A stretch of DNA of 64,000 nt from Vagococcus fessus (GTDB lineage: Bacteria > Bacillota > Bacilli > Lactobacillales > Vagococcaceae), in assembly GCF_003987565.1 (NCBI RefSeq), contig NZ_NGJY01000003.1:112179-176178 (forward strand). Reading direction: 5' to 3'. Both the position numbers and the translations under genes were made by a program. The notes under the pieces are model-generated. The model saw only the letters and a list, made by a program, of their open reading frames with translations. It was not told the DNA's origin and did no database searches. Each line of letters starts with the position of its first letter. Position 1 is the first letter of the stretch. This document shows, piece by piece, positions 18,466 to 26,518 of the stretch.

Positions 18466-19998
18466 ATGAAAAAGTTTATATTAGCTGTGTTGTCGGTAGT
18501 ATTACTTCTACAATGTGCTTTAATAGTTATGCCAAAAGATAAACGAGATGTGATATTATCTAAATTAACCTTTAATTCAAGTCGTTCAAATGAGCTAGAA
18601 CTTAAAGACTTGGAAGATGGGCGTTATATAATTTCTTCAAATAGACCTAAGGAAATATCTATTGAGGAAAAAAATGGTAAGTCATTCATTAGGCCATTTA
18701 CCGTTTCAAAAGAAGGTTTTTTAACCTATTTAAATAGTAGTTTAGTTATTAAAGGAGAAGGAGTAAGTAACCTAAAGCTTAAACGTATAGAGAAAGTATC
18801 TGGATTTGAAAATGGAAAAAGTATCTTGCCAGGTGTTTATTTTACAAACCGTAATGAAATAACAACAAATGCATATAGAGTAAAAAATACAACTAGTCAA
18901 CCTATTGAGATTTTTCAAGGTACTACAGAGGAAAATACGAAAGATACTATCTATCCGGGTGATACTGGATTAGTGAATATTAATAAAAAACGAATACAAA
19001 TCTCTAGTGAGGATGCTGTGAAATTCAGTGAGGCCTATCCGAAAAATAGTAAAGAGCGGCTATTTTTACCAACGGCGTATGGGAATATTGATTTGATCCA
19101 CCCTTCTGTTATCTTATTAGATGAGCCGTTCAATGGGTATAAATTTTGGATGGCAGCAACCCCATATTTGAAATCAGATATGTCTAGTGAAAATCCTCAT
19201 ATTTATGCGAGTAATGATGGGGTGACGTGGGATGTTCCAACAGGACTAGTAAATCCTATAGATCCAAAACCGGGGCAACCAAAAGATCGTTCAATTTATA
19301 ATTCAGATACGCACCTTATTTATAATTATGAAAAAAATCGCTTAGAATGCTTTTATAGAGAGTATAATAATAAAGAAAAAATCAAAGCGACTATTAAATT
19401 ACGAACATCAACAGATGGTGTTCATTGGTCGGAAGAATCAGACATTATAAAATTACCTGTAGGGTTATCTCAAGCCGTTGTATTAGAAGATGGCGTATAT
19501 AAAATGTGGTATATTGATGGTAATTTTGATGTATGTTATATTGAATCAGTGGATGGTATGAAAACATGGAGTGAAGAACGAATTATTCCAATAGAGTACA
19601 AAGAAAAAAATGTTTATAGTTGGCATTTAGATGTTCAAAAAAATAAAGATGGTTCATATGGTATGTTAATATCTTCATTTAAATTTGAAAATAATAAGAA
19701 AGTTGATTTATACAATACAGGTGGAGCGAGACAGGAAATGGGTTTGTATTACGGTTCATCTAAAGACAACCAAAATTATTCTGAGTTTATAAAAGTTTTA
19801 GGACCTACAACAGGAACTAATAATTGGGACAATAGAGGATTGTATCGTAGTTGTTACGTAAGTAAAAATGATCAAGTAATAGTTTATTACTCTGGTATTA
19901 GAACTGATGGAGGGCGAGGCTTAGGTATTACTGTAGGGAAAGATATGACGCATTTAAAAGGAGTTAGTTTTTCTGATATAGTCGACTTGAGTTACTAA
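18466..19998 (+). CDS. Secreted or membrane-tethered beta-propeller protein, GH43/GH32-like
   Basis: 510 residues beginning three nucleotides after the YfhO stop, so translationally close to it. An N-terminal hydrophobic segment (residues 4-23) acts as signal peptide or anchor. After about 180 residues of beta-rich sequence comes a propeller of repeated blades: IDLIHPSVILLDEPFNGYKF with KFWMAATPY, YASNDGVTW, LRTSTDGVHW, and YKMWYIDGN. These are the blade patterns of glycoside hydrolase clans with five-bladed propellers (GH43, GH32/68, GH117). Catalytic acids cannot be assigned with confidence, so it may bind rather than cut carbohydrate. The tight linkage to YfhO suggests it recognises, trims or measures the glycosylated polymer. 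Confidence 0.75.
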   Translation: MKKFILAVLSVVLLLQCALIVMPKDKRDVILSKLTFNSSRSNELELKDLEDGRYIISSNRPKEISIEEKNGKSFIRPFTVSKEGFLTYLNSSLVIKGEGVSNLKLKRIEKVSGFENGKSILPGVYFTNRNEITTNAYRVKNTTSQPIEIFQGTTEENTKDTIYPGDTGLVNINKKRIQISSEDAVKFSEAYPKNSKERLFLPTAYGNIDLIHPSVILLDEPFNGYKFWMAATPYLKSDMSSENPHIYASNDGVTWDVPTGLVNPIDPKPGQPKDRSIYNSDTHLIYNYEKNRLECFYREYNNKEKIKATIKLRTSTDGVHWSEESDIIKLPVGLSQAVVLEDGVYKMWYIDGNFDVCYIESVDGMKTWSEERIIPIEYKEKNVYSWHLDVQKNKDGSYGMLISSFKFENNKKVDLYNTGGARQEMGLYYGSSKDNQNYSEFIKVLGPTTGTNNWDNRGLYRSCYVSKNDQVIVYYSGIRTDGGRGLGITVGKDMTHLKGVSFSDIVDLSY

Positions 19999-20059
19999 TA
20001 GGTTCTTTATGTCAAATGCTGTGGATAGCTAAAATGTTATCTTCATAGTTAATAATTAG

Positions 20060-20093
20060 GCAGTTTTACCTAAAACGGTAAAGCTGCTTTTTT
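20060..20093 (+). terminator. Terminator downstream of propeller gene
   Basis: GCAGTTTTACC / GGTAAAGCTGC (one G-T pair), 6-nt loop, followed by TTTTTTT. If the IS ends are right it lies just inside the element. Confidence 0.75.
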
Positions 20094-20099
20094 GTATGA

Positions 20100-21279
20100 C
20101 ATTAAAATTAATTATAATACGATATTTAAAGTTTAAAAAATTACGATAACCATAAGCTATCGGCTTGATGACCTTTATTTAATTAATACTACCTTCAAGA
20201 GGACCATTGGTATGAGCCGGATAGTCAAAGGTATGTTGAGTGCGTGATAAGTGACTTGAAAGCATTTTTAAAGAGGTCATCATATAAGACGAAACCAAAG
20301 GTTCCGACTCAAGTACACAGTCTTTAAATCCCTTAAAATCATTTTGTTTTGAATAGTATAGTAAGTGTTAATAACAGGTGTAGGTCTCTTTGAGAATAGG
20401 GTTTAAACTCAAAACATAATCAATGATTTCTGTTTCAGTTAATGGTTTATGAAAGAGAGGTTCGTAACGGTAAGTATTAAAATCGAGCCTATTGGAATCT
20501 TTTAAAAGTAATCGCCAATATTGCTTGAGTTTTTTATAATTCTTTTGATCCTTAGATTTTGAGGTTTTAAATTTGGTCACCACTTTAATTCGTGTTTGAT
20601 TAAGAGAGCGTGAAATTAATTGAATTAAATGAAAGCGATCGATGATGATTTTAGCATTATAAAAAAGATCGCATGCCAGCATGAAATAAGCAGCATTCAT
20701 ATCAACAACAGTCGTTTTTACTGACGAATGAGCAGTTAAGAATAACGTAAACAATACTGACGTAATGTATTCAAACGTCTGTCTCGCAATATGGTGAGCA
20801 TTAGAATCAGGCTTGAAGGATCGACCTAAGGCCGTTAAAACACGACTAATCGTTGTGGGTGAGACAAAATATCTCAAAGCTAAGTTTTTAAGAAGATGTG
20901 TATCTTTTAATTCAATAGTAATTGATTGTTTTACTTTATTAGCAATAAAACAATGTTTTTCTATCTCTGGAGAAGTTGCCAAAAAACTAGAAGAACAACA
21001 TTTACAAAGAAACCATTGTTTCTTTAATTCTATAAAAGTGGGCATATGGGACTGACTAAGCGACTTAAGCTGAGAGGTTAAGTACCCATTCTTAACGATA
21101 GAATAATTAGAATTAGGTGCCTGACATTTTGGACAAGTATTAGTTTTATAGCTAAGTATGGCATGGTATAAAAGCGAAGAATGGCCTTTATAACTAAGCG
21201 TTTCGCAAAAACATTTTGAAAAAGTGATATTTTTATCTGTTAAATTAAGGCTAGTTCGGATACAATGATTATGAGACAT
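20100..21279 (-). pseudogene. ISL3-family transposase, inactivated
   Basis: ATG 21279 opens SHNHCIRTSLNLTDKNITF, and the N-terminal zinc-finger part has CPKC and CKCC motifs and a helix-turn-helix (FVSPTTISRVLTAL). After ARQTFEYITS the sequence jumps directly to SSVKTTVVDMNAAYF: the segment that normally carries the first catalytic Asp (FDEF region, roughly 40 residues) is missing. An in-frame TAA at 20368-20370 interrupts the protein, and a second at 20179-20181 falls inside the conserved NGPLEGxNNKIK region; the family's typical AYGYRNF follows. An internal deletion plus two stops means it cannot transpose by itself. Confidence 0.8.
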
Positions 21280-21411
21280 ATGGTTTTCTCCTGACTTGAA
21301 TGGGTTTTAGCGATTTCATTCTAACTGGAAAACTCATATGTTTCTATTTTTTTGCACAAAAATAGGTGTGAATGATTTTCTCGTCCACACCAAAAATTAT
21401 GCAGCCAAATA

Positions 21412-21447
21412 AAAAACTGCCGGTCCAAGAGGACTGGCAGTTTTTTA
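21412..21447 (-). terminator. Terminator of the gtrA/gtrB-type operon
   Basis: On the minus strand ACTGCCAGTCC / GGACCGGCAGT with a short loop, followed by TTTTTT; near-symmetrical, so it can also act on the plus strand. Confidence 0.85.
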
Positions 21448-21876
21448 TTTTTTAAAGATAAATAATTTACTGAAAATATAGTTAGCTACTAAAACAACAA
21501 CATTAGCTAATACTTTAGCAAGTAAAGGGTTCATACTTAATAAACTGATACAGACGAACATAACAGCTAAGTCCATAAATAATGACAGCACTCTAAATCC
21601 AAAGAAAGAGCTGATTTCCTGTATGAGTTCAGAAAAGTTATTATGTTTGCTTTCGAATACATAGAGTTTATTAGAAATGTAAGCAAATAAAACAGCAAAT
21701 ACCCAAGCAATAATATTAGCAATCGTATAATTTAACCCGAGTGTAGAGTTGAATAAATAGAACGTTACAATATTTATGAGAGTCGTGATCCCACCCATAA
21801 CGAGATACATCAAAATAGAATAATACTGTTCAGTCATAAAGTCGAAACTCATCAACCAGTTTTTTATTTTTTGCAT
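21445..21876 (-). CDS. GtrA-family membrane protein (polyprenyl-phosphate-sugar flippase candidate)
   Basis: 143 residues with four membrane helices, the standard GtrA length and topology. Characteristic stretches are YLVMGGITTLINIVTFYLF at the start of helix 1 and ANYIFSKLFIFKK at the C-terminus. GtrA-type proteins are thought to flip an undecaprenyl-phosphate-linked sugar to the outer face of the membrane. The gene overlaps the 3' end of the GT2 glycosyltransferase by 13 nt, a strong sign of coupled translation. With the GT2 gene and YfhO it completes the known three-component glycosylation set. Confidence 0.9.
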   Translation of the reverse strand: MQKIKNWLMSFDFMTEQYYSILMYLVMGGITTLINIVTFYLFNSTLGLNYTIANIIAWVFAVLFAYISNKLYVFESKHNNFSELIQEISSFFGFRVLSLFMDLAVMFVCISLLSMNPLLAKVLANVVVLVANYIFSKLFIFKK

Positions 21877-22832
21877 GAGTCAGTATCCTTCTGGTCATCT
21901 TCCGCTGTAATATATTCTTGAATAAGATATGGAGGACGTTGTTTAACTTCCATAAATATTTTTCCAATATACTCCCCCATAACGCCTAAGAAAATTAGTT
22001 GTGTCCCACTTAGGAAGAGGATCAGAATAACAAGACTAGGGTATCCAGGTGTAGCATTGCCATACATAAGCGTTGTAATAAAAGTATATATCATATAGAT
22101 AAAGGCAAAAAGAGCAATAACAATACCTGAGACTAGAGAGAAACGTAGAGGGGCTGTAGAATCAGAAATAATTCCATCAATCGCTAGTTTTACTAGTGAT
22201 TTAAATTGCCATTTAGTCTCCCCAGCAAAGCGTTCATTTGCTTCAAAAGTGACTTCTTTTTTCTTAAATCCAATCCACATATAAATCCCTTTAGTGTAGC
22301 GTTGCGATTCTCGTAGTTTCTTTATACTATCGATACATTTTCTATCCAGTAATCTAAAATCACCTACAGCAGGTAAAACAGGAACAGTTGAAAACATGCC
22401 TAGAATTTTATAGTAGAGTTTTGAAAATCCTTTTTTTAGAAATGATTCGCCATGACGAGATACACGCTTACCATAAACATCTTGGTAACCATTTTCCCAT
22501 TCTTTAATCATTTTTGGTACAGTACTTGGCGGATGCTGTAAATCTGCATCCATCATAATAATAGCGTCTCCTTTAGCGTAATCAAAACCGGCCAACATAG
22601 CAGGTTCTTTTCCAAAATTTCGGGATAAATCAACACATTTCACACGATTATCTTGTTGAGATAGTTCTCTAACGATTTCAAGTGATTGATCGATACTACC
22701 GTCGTTGACAAATAGAAATTCAAAATTATATGTTCCTTTATATGGTTCAGCAAGTTCTACTAATTTCTCGTGTAAAACTATTAAATTATCTTCTTCATTA
22801 TACATTGGAATGCAAATGGTAATCATTTTCAT
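21864..22832 (-). CDS. GT2-family glycosyltransferase, GtrB/CsbB-type
   Basis: About 322 residues. Residues 1-230 are a DPM1-like GT2 catalytic domain: ITICIPMYNEEDN at the nucleotide site, NDGS, and the metal-binding DADLQHPP; GDFRLLDR follows. Two C-terminal membrane helices (about 232-258 and 268-292) anchor it on the cytoplasmic side. It transfers a sugar from a nucleotide donor to undecaprenyl phosphate; in relatives this is GlcNAc, Glc or Gal, and which one cannot be told here. I start it at ATG 22832 because the upstream GTG at 22841 lies in the GAGGTG ribosome site. Confidence 0.9.
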   Translation of the reverse strand: MKMITICIPMYNEEDNLIVLHEKLVELAEPYKGTYNFEFLFVNDGSIDQSLEIVRELSQQDNRVKCVDLSRNFGKEPAMLAGFDYAKGDAIIMMDADLQHPPSTVPKMIKEWENGYQDVYGKRVSRHGESFLKKGFSKLYYKILGMFSTVPVLPAVGDFRLLDRKCIDSIKKLRESQRYTKGIYMWIGFKKKEVTFEANERFAGETKWQFKSLVKLAIDGIISDSTAPLRFSLVSGIVIALFAFIYMIYTFITTLMYGNATPGYPSLVILILFLSGTQLIFLGVMGEYIGKIFMEVKQRPPYLIQEYITAEDDQKDTDSCKK

Positions 22833-23380
22833 AGTACGCACCTCATTTACTAAGTGTAATTTTATATACCTAAATTATCATATCTTATTTTTATGTTAAA
22901 GTCCATTTAATTGGAGATGACCTAATATTCATTTAGTAATTAAATAATTATTTAAATTTATAAGTAAGTTATTACTATAAGTTTTTCATGTTAGCAAAGA
23001 GAAATCATACAATAAAATGGGCGGATTTATTCTAAAAAAAGTCTAAGTGATTTTCTGATCAATAAAGATCATTTTTTGAGAGAGCTGTGTTCCATAACAA
23101 ACTTTAATCTGTTCTATAAAAAAAATAGATAACTATTTATAGAGGGTGGAGAAATAAAAAGGTGTGTTATATAAAAAAGAGATAGTGAAAAAGTGTGGGA
23201 AATAAAAAAATGCTCAGTATAACACGATTAAAAAACAATTATGTATTCTTATTATTTTCTCATTGAAAGTTCATCTAAAATACATTAAAAAAACAAAAAT
23301 TGTGTTAGTTTAGAGATAAGGAACACGTGAAAGCGTTTTCTTTTGTGAAAATAATAAAGTTTAAAGAGGAGGCAGTTTTT
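22833..23380. promoter_or_regulatory. Divergent intergenic region before the branched-chain catabolic genes
   Basis: About 550 bp, very AT-rich, without an open frame. It must contain the promoters of the divergent glycosyltransferase gene and of bcd. A small TGATC / GATCA hairpin followed by TTTTTT lies at 23058-23080 and a consensus cre site at 23328-23341. TTGAAA near 23264 could be a -35 box for bcd but the matching -10 is poor. Confidence 0.5.
23328..23341 (+). promoter_or_regulatory. cre site (CcpA operator) upstream of bcd
   Basis: TGAAAGCGTTTTCT fits the consensus TGWAARCGYTWNCW at every position. It lies 40 bp before the bcd start, most likely in the transcribed leader, where CcpA would block transcription when preferred sugars are present. 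Confidence 0.85.
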
Positions 23381-24475
23381 ATGTTATTTGAAGAAATGGT
23401 TAACAGAGATTATGAGCAAGTGGTATTTTGTCACGATAAGAGTTCAGGTTTGAAAGCAATTATAGCGATTCACGACACAACTTTAGGACCAGCACTTGGT
23501 GGATGCCGTATGTGGCCATATGAAACTGAAGAAGAAGCCTTAACAGATGCTTTAAGATTAGCCCGTGGAATGACATATAAAAACGCAGCAGCAGGTTTAA
23601 ACATCGGGGGAGCTAAAACAGTTATTATTGGCGATCCTAAAAAAGACAAAAGTGAAGCGTTATTCCGTGCATTAGGTCGTTATATCGAAGGCTTAAATGG
23701 TCGTTATATTACAGCTGAAGATGTTAACACTACAGTAGAGGACATGAACTACATGCTCGAAGAAACAAATTATGTAACAGGTAGTAGTAGTGCAGCAGGT
23801 GGTTCTGGAAACCCTAGTCCAAAAACAGCATTAGGTGTTTACTATGCGATGAAAGCAACTGCTAAAGAAGTTTACGGTTCTGATTCATTAGAAGGCAAAA
23901 CAGTTTCAGTACAAGGAGTAGGAAATGTATCTTACAGTTTATGCGAAATGTTACATGAAGAAGGAGCTAAATTAATCGTAACAGATATCAACCAAGAATC
24001 GATTGACCGTGCTGTAAATAATCTAGGTGCGACAGCTGTAGGGATCGATGAAATTTACGGCGTTGAAGCGGATATCTTCTGTCCATGTGCTCTAGGTGGA
24101 ATTTTAAATGATGATACTATTCCACAATTAAAAGTTAAAGCAGTTTGTGGTAGTTCTAATAACCAATTACTTGATATTGAAAAACATGGTAAAGCAATTG
24201 AAGAAGCAGGTATTGTTTACGCACCAGATTATATTGTTAACTCAGGTGGTGTTATCAACGTAGCAGAAGAATTAAGTGGCTATGACGAAGCGAAAGCAGA
24301 TCGTAAGATCAAAGAAGTTTATAACCAAATGACGAAAGTATTCGAAATTGCTAAAAATGAAAAAATTACAACAGCGATGGCAGCAGATCATTTAGCTGAA
24401 AGTCGTATCGAAGAAATGATGCGTGTTCGTAGTACATTTTTACAAACTGAAAAATCATCAATTACTAAGCGTTAA
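23381..24475 (+). CDS. bcd: Leucine / branched-chain amino acid dehydrogenase
   Basis: 364 residues; the ATG at 23381 has AGAGGAGG upstream, while an in-frame GTG at 23327 lies before the cre site and is rejected. It oxidatively deaminates leucine, isoleucine and valine to their 2-oxo acids with NAD+. Visible signatures: [13 protein letters not shown], the substrate-binding and catalytic lysines (about K67 and K79 in NIGGAKTVI), [10 protein letters not shown] for the dinucleotide fold, and [13 protein letters not shown] near the C-terminus, all as in Bacillus leucine dehydrogenases. It provides the oxo-acid substrates for the bkd enzymes encoded next, and probably leads that operon. Confidence 0.92.
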   Translation: MLFEEMVNRDYEQVVFCHDKSSGLKAIIAIHDTTLGPALGGCRMWPYETEEEALTDALRLARGMTYKNAAAGLNIGGAKTVIIGDPKKDKSEALFRALGRYIEGLNGRYITAEDVNTTVEDMNYMLEETNYVTGSSSAAGGSGNPSPKTALGVYYAMKATAKEVYGSDSLEGKTVSVQGVGNVSYSLCEMLHEEGAKLIVTDINQESIDRAVNNLGATAVGIDEIYGVEADIFCPCALGGILNDDTIPQLKVKAVCGSSNNQLLDIEKHGKAIEEAGIVYAPDYIVNSGGVINVAEELSGYDEAKADRKIKEVYNQMTKVFEIAKNEKITTAMAADHLAESRIEEMMRVRSTFLQTEKSSITKR

Positions 24476-24486
24476 TTAATAAATTT

Positions 24487-24541
24487 GAAAAGAATTATCT
24501 TCAGTTTGTGTTTAAAGCATACCTTGGAGGTAATTCTTTTC
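24487..24541 (+). promoter_or_regulatory. Long-stem hairpin between bcd and ptb
   Basis: GAAAAGAATTA (24487-24497) pairs perfectly with TAATTCTTTTC (24531-24541) across 33 nt. No T-run follows, so a processing or stability element is likelier than a terminator. The loop contains a GGAGG with no start codon at proper distance. Confidence 0.45.
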
Positions 24542-24583
24542 TTCTAATTAAAAACAATGACTTTAGAAAAGGTGTTGATAAAA

Positions 24584-25420
24584 ATGAAGACAGATAAAAA
24601 AGCGATAGTGGCAGTAGCCGGAGCGAGTCAGAGTTTCGTTGATAAAGTTGTGAGACAAGCTGTTGATGACGGTTTATGTGACTTTATTTTATTTAGTAAG
24701 GAGTCATTGGAAGTTGAAATGGACGAAGTAACAGCAATGGTTTGTTTAGATGATCAAGATATGGTGACGGAGGCAGTAAAAGCCGTAGTTGATAAGCGTG
24801 CGACGGTCTTGATGAAAGGGTCGGTTCAAACATCAACCATTTTAAGAGAAGTCTTGAAGAAAGAAAATGGTTTGAGAAAAGAAGGCGTATTGTCTCAAGC
24901 TTCAGTAATCGAGATTAAAGAAACGGGACGTCGTTTTATTTTGACGGACCCTGCGTTAAACATTCAACCAGATGTTGCTCAAAAAGTAGCTATCACAAAA
25001 AATGCGATAGAAGTAGCGCATAAAATGGGACTTGTATCTCCTAAGGTTGCTTTATTAAGCTCAGTGGAAGTGTTTAATCCAAAAATGCCTTCATCAGCAG
25101 ATGCTCATGAGGTGCATATTTATTTTGAAAATAATTCAGTAGAAGCAGTTGTTGAGGGGCCGATATCATTTGATATTGCGACATGTAAAGATGCGGCATC
25201 TGTTAAAGGCTACGAAGGTAAAATAAAAGGCGATGCGGATGTGTTAGTCGTACCGTCTATCGATGGTGGAAACTTCTTGTACAAGGTGTTCAGTCACTTT
25301 GTTCCTGCCACAGTTAGTGGTGTGATTGTAGGGGCTGCAGTTCCAATTGCTCTTTCATCAAGAAGTGATAGTACTGAAACTAAAATGGCTTCACTAAAAT
25401 TAGCCATTCAAACAAGTTAA
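24584..25420 (+). CDS. ptb: Phosphate butyryltransferase (branched-chain acyl)
   Basis: About 278 residues. It exchanges CoA on butyryl-, isovaleryl- or isobutyryl-CoA for phosphate to give the acyl phosphate used by butyrate kinase. Family stretches include AVAGASQ at the start, LMKGSVQTSTILREVL, FILTDPALNIQPD and VPSIDGGNFLYKV. I chose ATG 24584, which has AAAGGTG nine nucleotides upstream and gives the family's usual N-terminus; the ATG at 24557 has no ribosome site. It is the first gene of the ptb-buk-bkdDABC order known from Enterococcus faecalis. Confidence 0.92.
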   Translation: MKTDKKAIVAVAGASQSFVDKVVRQAVDDGLCDFILFSKESLEVEMDEVTAMVCLDDQDMVTEAVKAVVDKRATVLMKGSVQTSTILREVLKKENGLRKEGVLSQASVIEIKETGRRFILTDPALNIQPDVAQKVAITKNAIEVAHKMGLVSPKVALLSSVEVFNPKMPSSADAHEVHIYFENNSVEAVVEGPISFDIATCKDAASVKGYEGKIKGDADVLVVPSIDGGNFLYKVFSHFVPATVSGVIVGAAVPIALSSRSDSTETKMASLKLAIQTS

Positions 25421-25442
25421 AGAAAAGAAAGCGAGGCGGCAT

Positions 25443-26504
25443 ATGAATTTTGAAACATTAGTCATTAATCCTGGGTCTACTTCTACAAAGGTAGCAGTTT
25501 ATCGTGGGGATGAGAAGTTATTCCAAGAAGAGTTAAGTCATCCGATGGCGGAGATTGAAACGTATAAAAGTATCAGTGATCAATTCGACTTTAGAACGAA
25601 AGCTATTTTAAAAGTGATTCAGGATAATGACTATGACTTAACAAATTTATCAGCAGTTGTCGGTCGTGGCGGGTTACTTAGACCTATTGAGAGTGGCACA
25701 TATGATGTGACTGAGAAGTTAAAAGAAGACTTACGTATTGGTGTTTCAGGTCAACATGCTTGTAATTTAGGTGGGTTGATTGCGGATGAGATAGCTCAGC
25801 AATATGATATCCCAGCTTATATCGTCGATCCAGTAGTAGTAGATGAATTAAAAGCGGTTGCTAGAGTGTCTGGAACAGAGGTTGTAGAGCGTACGAGCGT
25901 GTTCCATGCACTTAATCATAAAGCAGTCGGACGTATTGCTGCGAAGGAACAAGGAACAACTTACGATAAGAGAAACTATGTGATTGCTCATCTTGGTGGT
26001 GGCGTGTCAGTTGCAGCTCATGAGCAAGGAAAAGTCATAGATGTGAATAATGCTTTAGGCGGTGAAGGTCCATTCAGTGCAGAGCGTGCGGGAGGCTTAC
26101 CTTTATACGATTTCATGCAAGCGACTAAAGACTGGCCAGAAGATAAGATTTACAAAACACTTATTGGTAAGGGTGGACTTGTATCTTACTTGGGCACAAA
26201 TGATTTGCGTGAAGTTGAAAAAGCAATTGCTAGTGGTGACGATAAGGCGCAACTTATTTTCGAAGCGATGGCTTATCAAGTTGGCAAGGAGATTGGCGCA
26301 AATGCAGCGTCACTTAAAGGGAAAATTGATGGAGTGGTATTAACAGGTGGTCTATCAAGAAGTGAGAAATTTGTAAAAGAAATTTCTGCTTATATCGATT
26401 GGATTGCACCGATTATTGTAGTACCAGGTGAAGATGAAATGGGCGCTTTAAACCAAGGAGCTCAACGTGTCTTAGCTAAAATAGAAGATGTGAAACACTA
26501 CTAA
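25443..26504 (+). CDS. buk: Butyrate kinase
   Basis: 353 residues of the acetate/butyrate kinase fold: phosphate-binding INPGSTSTKVAVY at the N-terminus, GRGGLLRPIESG, HLGGGVSVAAH, and VLTGGLSRSE near the C-terminus. It converts branched-chain acyl phosphate plus ADP into the free acid and ATP, the energy-yielding step of this pathway. The gene starts 22 nt after ptb with a GAGGCGG ribosome site and is followed 14 nt later by bkdD, so the block is clearly one operon. Confidence 0.93.
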   Translation: MNFETLVINPGSTSTKVAVYRGDEKLFQEELSHPMAEIETYKSISDQFDFRTKAILKVIQDNDYDLTNLSAVVGRGGLLRPIESGTYDVTEKLKEDLRIGVSGQHACNLGGLIADEIAQQYDIPAYIVDPVVVDELKAVARVSGTEVVERTSVFHALNHKAVGRIAAKEQGTTYDKRNYVIAHLGGGVSVAAHEQGKVIDVNNALGGEGPFSAERAGGLPLYDFMQATKDWPEDKIYKTLIGKGGLVSYLGTNDLREVEKAIASGDDKAQLIFEAMAYQVGKEIGANAASLKGKIDGVVLTGGLSRSEKFVKEISAYIDWIAPIIVVPGEDEMGALNQGAQRVLAKIEDVKHY

Positions 26505-26518
26505 GAGGAGGAATTGTT

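Larger units (their letters stand above)
20001..21406 (-). mobile_element. Inactive ISL3-family insertion sequence
   Basis: About 1.4 kb, the normal ISL3 length. The outer ends GGTTCTTTATGTC...GCTGTGGA (20001, plus strand) and GGCTGCATAATT...GGTGTGGA (from 21406, minus strand) look like diverged terminal inverted repeats; their pairing is partial and I assign them tentatively. No clear 8-bp target duplication is seen. The transposase is broken (separate entry). The element sits exactly between the two convergent halves of the glycosylation locus. Confidence 0.6.

Noticed and set aside
20813..21055. 80-codon plus-strand frame
   Set aside because: Shadow of the ISL3 transposase.
23327..23380. 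GTG start for leucine dehydrogenase at 23327
   Set aside because: It overlaps the cre site and lacks a ribosome site; ATG 23381 is strongly supported.
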